Below are positions 60,148 through 64,000 of a stretch of 64,000 nucleotides of DNA, piece by piece (positions within the stretch are counted from its first letter, which is position 1; each line of letters opens with the position of its first letter). The stretch is from the NCBI RefSeq assembly GCF_947500125.1, contig NZ_CANMRA010000004.1, positions 1 through 64,000 on the forward strand, in the 5' to 3' direction. Origin of the DNA: an uncultured Kocuria sp. GTDB lineage: Bacteria > Actinomycetota > Actinomycetes > Actinomycetales > Micrococcaceae. Below the pieces are notes generated by a model. It did no database searches and was not told where the DNA came from. It was given only the letters and a program-made list of their open reading frames with translations. Position numbers and translations under genes: made by a program.

Positions 60148-60738
60148 GTGAACCCCGACCCGAGCACCGGCATCCACCGCGACCTGTTCGCGCCCACGCT
60201 GCTGCGCGCGCTCGTGGCCCTGGTCTTCGGCGCCGTGACCGTGTTCTGGCAGGAGCCGACGCTGCCCGTGGTGGCCTGGGGCGTGGGGCTGTACCTCGTG
60301 CTCACGGGCGCGGCGAGTGTGCTCCTGCAGCTGCGCCTCAACGGCAACGACCACGTGGACATGGGGCCCACCCGGCAGATCCCGCAGTCCTACGGCGTGC
60401 TGTACCTCCTGGGCGGGATCTTCACGATCCTCGGCGCCGACACCCCCGCGTGGCTCGTGGTCTACGCGGCGTCCATCATGGGTCTGGCCGGGCTCACGGA
60501 GCTGGCCCTCGGGCTCAGGTTCCGCACGACTTTCCCCCTGGGCCGCGACTGGACCATCGCCGGGCTCGTCACGGTCCTCGCCGCCACGGGCCTCGTGCTC
60601 GTGGTGGACCTCGGCGCTAAGGCGCTCTTCGGGGTGGTGGGGGCCGCCGCGGTGGTCATCGGCGTCACCCACCTGCTGGCCGCTCTGACCCTCCGGTACG
60701 AGGACCGGCGGGGACGGGCCCCCGCCGGGACCGCGTAG
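60148..60738 (+). CDS. HdeD-like DUF308 membrane protein
   Basis: A 196-residue membrane protein with six helices of the HdeD/DUF308 type, each ending in short basic loops. Typical segments are LLRALVALVFGAVTVFW, VAWGVGLYLVLTGAASVLLQL and GLAGLTELALGLRF. A polar loop (LNGNDHVDMGPTRQIPQS) interrupts helices 2 and 3. HdeD is linked to acid resistance in enteric bacteria; the role here is unknown. The start is GTG 60148 after CGAAAGGCGCACC. A small membrane protein gene follows beyond a hairpin. Confidence 0.82.
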   Translation: MNPDPSTGIHRDLFAPTLLRALVALVFGAVTVFWQEPTLPVVAWGVGLYLVLTGAASVLLQLRLNGNDHVDMGPTRQIPQSYGVLYLLGGIFTILGADTPAWLVVYAASIMGLAGLTELALGLRFRTTFPLGRDWTIAGLVTVLAATGLVLVVDLGAKALFGVVGAAAVVIGVTHLLAALTLRYEDRRGRAPAGTA

Positions 60739-60752
60739 ACTGGGCTACCGCA

Positions 60753-60772
60753 CGGCAGGCCCCGTCCTGCCG
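60753..60772. terminator. 7-bp hairpin upstream of the small membrane protein gene
   Basis: CGGCAGG pairs with CCTGCCG around CCCCGT. It starts 15 bases after the DUF308 gene's stop and ends 26 bases before the next start; TAGACT at 60736-60741 could be the -10 of the next gene, which would put the hairpin in its leader. Confidence 0.5.
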
Positions 60773-60798
60773 AGGACATCAGTTCACGAGGAGGACCA

Positions 60799-61248
60799 GT
60801 GGCACAGCGCAAGGGCTCGAGAGGCGGCTCCCGGGCCGACGTCAAGGGCCCCCTGATCCTGTCCGCCGTGCTCGCGGCGATCGCGTTCGTCGCCGTGGGG
60901 ATCTTCGCCAGCGGCGGCACCGACAACGCCCTGCGCCTGGACCTCGCCTTCATCGCCGCCGGCATCGCGTTCATCGTGACGCTCGTGATCAGCGCCACGC
61001 TGATGATCGTCGAGAAGCCCAACGACCCCCACCTCGGCGCGGGCACGGGCGTCAACCGCTCCTCGGCCAAGCTCTACGCGGAGGCCCGGGCCCGCCGGCA
61101 GGCGGCCGCACGGCCCGCCGGCGAGGCCGAGTTCGGCCAGCGCGTCCGGCCCGACACCGAGGGCGAGGACCTCCTCGGCCGCCGCTCCGCCGACGGCACC
61201 GGCCCGGAGGACGGCCCGGAGGACGACGGCTCCGCCCCGCGCGCCTGA
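60799..61248 (+). CDS. Small two-helix membrane protein, hypothetical
   Basis: A 149-residue protein with a basic N-terminus, two transmembrane helices (about 18-38 and 48-72) and a long hydrophilic C-terminal tail. The tail is rich in Arg, Ala, Glu and Asp and ends acidic. The sequence IVEKPNDPHLGAGTGVNRSSA after helix 2 looks conserved-type but I do not recognise a family. GTG 60799 follows CGAGGAGGACCA. It resembles small actinobacterial membrane proteins annotated as hypothetical. Confidence 0.72.
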   Translation: MAQRKGSRGGSRADVKGPLILSAVLAAIAFVAVGIFASGGTDNALRLDLAFIAAGIAFIVTLVISATLMIVEKPNDPHLGAGTGVNRSSAKLYAEARARRQAAARPAGEAEFGQRVRPDTEGEDLLGRRSADGTGPEDGPEDDGSAPRA

Positions 61249-61267
61249 GCGTCCCGCCCGCCTGAGG

Positions 61268-61302
61268 CCCCCGAACGAGCCGGACCCCCGCTCGTTCGGG
61301 GG
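61268..61302. terminator. Perfect 13-bp terminator hairpin
   Basis: CCCCCGAACGAGC pairs exactly with GCTCGTTCGGGGG around nine bases, 20 bases after the membrane protein stop. Confidence 0.8.
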
Positions 61303-61467
61303 TCGTGCTCGTTCCGGGCCCTGCGTGCTCCGCGCCCGCTCCCGGGAGGGACCCGCTCCGCTGGACAGCCCTGTCGCGTCCGGCCGGGCGCTGGGTAGAT
61401 TGGGCGGCACGTGCGCAGCAGGGCCGGCCCCCCGTGCCCTGCTCGAGACCGGACGACGGGAGCCAGC

Positions 61468-61659
61468 ATGAGCCAGCAGCCGGAACCGCCCACCGAGGGC
61501 GACGAGGAGTTCGAGCGGAAGGTCCAGCAGCGGATGGCCGACCAGCAGGAGGACGACCCCGACCAGGACCCCGTGGACGTGGCGCAGGAGGACTACAAGT
61601 CCGACGTGCCCGAGCTCGAGGAGGAGAAGGGCAGCCCGGTCGACCCGGGCTCCGTCTGA
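61468..61659 (+). CDS. Small, highly acidic hypothetical protein
   Basis: A 63-residue hydrophilic protein with about 40% Asp, Glu and Gln (EGDEEFERKVQQRM, DDPDQDPVDVAQEDY) and no hydrophobic core, so it is probably disordered or helical. The ATG at 61468 follows ACGGGAGCCAGC. A -10-like TAGATT lies at 61394-61399. It is followed by a very strong hairpin, so it has its own transcription unit. No family recognised. Confidence 0.6.
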   Translation: MSQQPEPPTEGDEEFERKVQQRMADQQEDDPDQDPVDVAQEDYKSDVPELEEEKGSPVDPGSV

Positions 61660-61681
61660 CGCCGGAGCAGGGCCTCGCGGA

Positions 61682-61732
61682 ACGCACGACGCCCCGGGCA
61701 GGACCCTTGGTCCTGCCCGGGGCGTCGTGCGT
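61682..61732. terminator. Perfect 24-bp stem-loop between convergent genes
   Basis: A 24-base arm beginning ACGCACGACGCC is followed by a three-base loop CTT and its exact reverse complement ending GTCGTGCGT. It lies between the acidic-protein gene and the convergent P-type ATPase gene and can serve both as terminator. It is the longest perfect inverted repeat seen in the window. Confidence 0.85.
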
Positions 61733-61756
61733 CCGGCGCGGTCCGGGACGGCCGGC

Positions 61757-64000
61757 TCAGCGGCCGAAGCTCCGCAGCCGCAGGGAGTTCAGCACCACGA
61801 ACACGGAGCTGAAGGCCATGGCGGCGCCCGCGATCACGGGGTTGAGCAGGCCCGCGGCCGCCACGGGGATGGCCACCGTGTTGTAGGCGAAGGCCCAGAA
61901 CAGGTTCGACTTGATGATCGAGAGGGTCCGTCGGGACAGGGCGATGGCCGTGGGCACCGAGCCGACGTCGCTGCGCACCACCGTGATGTCCGCGGCCTCG
62001 ATCGCCGCGTCCGTGCCGGCGCCCATCGCGATCCCGAGATCGGCCTGCGCCAGGGCCGCGGCGTCGTTGACGCCGTCGCCGACCATGGCGACCACGCGGC
62101 CGTCGTCCTGCAGGTCGCGGACCACCGCGACCTTGCCCTCCGGGCTGACGTCCGCGACGACGTCCTCGTCGGCGATGCCGGCCTCCGCGGCGACGGCCCG
62201 TGCCACCGGCTCGTTGTCGCCGGTCAGCAGCATGGGCCGCAGGCCCAGCTCCTTGAGCCGCGCGATCGCCTCGCGGGCGTCGTCCTTGACGGTGTCGCGC
62301 AGGTCGACGAAACCGACGAGGGCTCCGTCCACGGCCACGAGGATCGTGGTGAACCCGCCCTCCTGGGCGCGCCGCAGGGCGTCGAGCTGGGCGCCGTCCA
62401 GACGCACGCCGTTCTCGGCCAGCCAGGTGGTGCGCCCGACCACCACCGAGCGGGAGTGCATCCCGTCCGTGACGTGGGCGCGCACACCGCCGCCGGGGGC
62501 CGAGACGAACCCGGAGACCGGGAACCGGTGCGGGGTGGCCGCGGCCACGGCCCGCGCGATGGGGTGCTCGGAGTGCTGCTCCACGGTGGCCGCGAGGTCC
62601 AGCACCTGGTCCCGGGAGTACCCGGACACGGGCGTCACGGCCGCGACGGAGAGCTGGCCGCTCGTGACGGTGCCCGTCTTGTCGAGCACCACGGTGTCCA
62701 CGGTGCGGGTGTCCTCGAGCACCTCGGCGCCCTTGATCAGGATGCCCAGCTGCGCGCCCCGGCCCGTGCCGGTCAGCAGGGCCGTGGGGGTGGCCAGGCC
62801 GAGGGCGCAGGGGCAGGCGATCACGAGCACGGAGACCGCGGCCACGAAGGCCGCGTTCACGTCCCCGGTCAGCAGCAGCCAGCCGGCCAGCGTGGCCAGG
62901 GCGAGCACCAGGACGACCGGGACGAAGACCCCGGAGATCCGGTCGGCCAGCCGGGCCACGGGGGCCTTGCTCGACTGCGCCCGGGACACCATCCGGCCCA
63001 TCTGGGCCAGGGTGGTGTCGGCGCCCACGCGGGTCGCCTCGACCAGCAGGCGGCCGTTGGTGTTGATCGTGGCGCCGGTGACGGCGTCGCCGACCTCCAC
63101 CTCCACCGGCAGGGACTCACCGGTGAGCAGGGAGGTGTCCACGGCCGAGCGGCCGTCCACGACCACGCCGTCGGCGGCGATCTTCTCGCCGGGGCGCACG
63201 ACGACCAGGTCCCCCGGGCGCAGCTGCTCCGCGGGCAGGCTCGTCTCGACGCCGTCCCGCAGGACCACCGCGTCCTTCGCGCCGAGCTCCAGCAGCGCGC
63301 GCAGCGCCTCGCCGGATCGGGCCTTCGCCCGGGCCTCCAGGTAGCGGCCCAGCAGCAGGAACGCGGTGACGAGGGCGCCGGTCTCGAAGTAGAGCTGGTG
63401 CCCGCTCATGTCCATCGCGTGGCCGAGCATCGCGCCGGCCGTCATGCCGGGCTCGCGGAGCAGGTTCCACAGCGAGAACAGATAGGCCGCGGACACGCCC
63501 AGGGACACGAGGGTGTCCATGGTGGAGGTCAAGTGCCGGGCGTTGATCGCCGCCGAGCGGTGGAACGGCCATGCCGCCCACGTCACGACCGGCAGGCTCA
63601 GGACCGCGACCACCCAGCCCCAGTGCGGGAACTGGAAGCCGGGCAGCATCGAGATCACGAACACCGGGAGGGAGAACGCGGCCGCCACGAGGAGGCGCCG
63701 GCGCAGGGACTCGGGCGAGCGCAGTGACGACGCCTCGCGCCCGGCGACCCTGGTCATGGCGTCGGAGTCGTCCGGGGCGGACGCGTCGTCGTCCCCGGGC
63801 GCGTTCTTGAGGGCGGCCCCGTACCCGGCCTTCTCGACCGTCTCGACGATCTGCTCGTCGCTCACGCCCTCGGGCACGTGGACGGTGGCGGTCTCGAGGG
63901 CGAGGTTGACGGACGCGTCGACGCCGTCGAGCTTGCCCAGCTTCTTCTCGACCCGGCTGACGCACGAGGAGCACGTCATGCCCGTGATCTCGAGCTCGAG
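61757..64000 (-). CDS. Copper-type P1B ATPase (5' end beyond the window)
   Basis: A heavy-metal-translocating P-type ATPase; about 747 residues are visible and the frame is open to the right edge. The visible part starts in the N-terminal heavy-metal-associated domain with MTCSSCV. Later motifs are TGES (actuator), CPC in helix 6 (IACPCALG), the phosphorylated Asp in DKTGT, the HP motif ([10 protein letters not shown]) and GDGVNDA. Together these indicate a Cu+ exporter (CopA type). Helix-8 region [14 protein letters not shown] and the C-terminal [16 protein letters not shown] support this. It would pump Cu+ out using ATP. The start codon, any CsoR/CopZ genes and the promoter lie outside. Confidence 0.93.
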   Translation of the reverse strand, partial: LELEITGMTCSSCVSRVEKKLGKLDGVDASVNLALETATVHVPEGVSDEQIVETVEKAGYGAALKNAPGDDDASAPDDSDAMTRVAGREASSLRSPESLRRRLLVAAAFSLPVFVISMLPGFQFPHWGWVVAVLSLPVVTWAAWPFHRSAAINARHLTSTMDTLVSLGVSAAYLFSLWNLLREPGMTAGAMLGHAMDMSGHQLYFETGALVTAFLLLGRYLEARAKARSGEALRALLELGAKDAVVLRDGVETSLPAEQLRPGDLVVVRPGEKIAADGVVVDGRSAVDTSLLTGESLPVEVEVGDAVTGATINTNGRLLVEATRVGADTTLAQMGRMVSRAQSSKAPVARLADRISGVFVPVVLVLALATLAGWLLLTGDVNAAFVAAVSVLVIACPCALGLATPTALLTGTGRGAQLGILIKGAEVLEDTRTVDTVVLDKTGTVTSGQLSVAAVTPVSGYSRDQVLDLAATVEQHSEHPIARAVAAATPHRFPVSGFVSAPGGGVRAHVTDGMHSRSVVVGRTTWLAENGVRLDGAQLDALRRAQEGGFTTILVAVDGALVGFVDLRDTVKDDAREAIARLKELGLRPMLLTGDNEPVARAVAAEAGIADEDVVADVSPEGKVAVVRDLQDDGRVVAMVGDGVNDAAALAQADLGIAMGAGTDAAIEAADITVVRSDVGSVPTAIALSRRTLSIIKSNLFWAFAYNTVAIPVAAAGLLNPVIAGAAMAFSSVFVVLNSLRLRSFGR

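Noticed and set aside
56866-60672. A 1268-codon minus-strand frame joining pdxT to sequence opposite pdxR and the DUF308 gene
   Set aside because: Only the part from the GTG at 57468 matches PdxT. The upstream part lies antisense to pdxS-pdxR and has no family features.

Overview
This is a very GC-rich (roughly 70% or more) stretch of an actinobacterial chromosome with about 60 protein-coding genes, no RNA genes, no CRISPR array and no recognisable insertion sequence. The likeliest source is a member of the Micrococcaceae close to Kocuria. The grounds are a putrescine-oxidase-type flavin amine oxidase (classically known from Micrococcus rubens/Kocuria rosea), enzymes of the mycothiol-associated type, PadR-controlled vanillate genes as in corynebacteria, many leaderless-type promoters, and GTG starts with 4-base overlaps between genes. 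The genus is an inference; no 16S rRNA gene is present.

Layout. 0-2.4 kb: a short DUF4386 membrane protein and a decayed serine-hydrolase gene. 2.4-10.5 kb: a zinc alcohol dehydrogenase divergent from an XRE/MmyB regulator, a sugar acetyltransferase, an MFS exporter divergent from an Lrp/AsnC regulator with a perfect palindrome between them, an arsenite-efflux-like carrier with a CxxC membrane protein, a flavodoxin-like reductase, a general stress protein and a PspC peptide. 10.6-14.3 kb: a truncated mycothiol-enzyme fragment abutting an ABC-2 exporter, then two tandem ferritin-like proteins, the first with a frameshift at the gene junction. 14.3-20.1 kb: VOC protein, potassium channel, FAD oxidase, EamA exporter, BadF-type kinase and small proteins.

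20.3-29.4 kb: dienelactone hydrolase and a GltS-like carrier, divergent from a DUF368 (PopT-type) transporter. Then comes a compact set of a duplicated DUF1538 membrane protein, a PII-like protein and a CBS-domain protein, which looks like an uncharacterised nucleotide-sensing transport system. CsbD, a second alcohol dehydrogenase and a lipoprotein follow. 29.5-33.8 kb: a vanillate demethylation operon (PadR regulator, vanA, vanB, aromatic-acid transporter) with paired operator palindromes; a likely vanillin/benzaldehyde dehydrogenase lies separately at 50.9 kb. 35.5-36.9 kb: a thiosulfate uptake pair (TsuA/TsuB-like).

37-47.1 kb: a polyamine catabolic cluster. It holds agmatine deiminase, an amidase-signature enzyme that could hydrolyse N-carbamoylputrescine, an APC permease, putrescine oxidase and an aminoaldehyde dehydrogenase, plus a TetR regulator and a universal stress protein. 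The aldehyde dehydrogenase and the oxidase share the operator AATGA-N7-TCATT, so they probably form one TetR regulon. Together the genes could take agmatine and putrescine to GABA.

47.2-64 kb: M13 metallopeptidase, orphan amino-acid-binding lipoprotein, S4 RNA-binding protein, aldehyde dehydrogenase, MATE exporter, two tandem universal stress proteins, TPM-domain lipoprotein, the vitamin B6 genes pdxST divergent from pdxR with operator repeats between, small membrane or acidic proteins separated by strong hairpins, and a copper-type P-ATPase that runs off the right edge.
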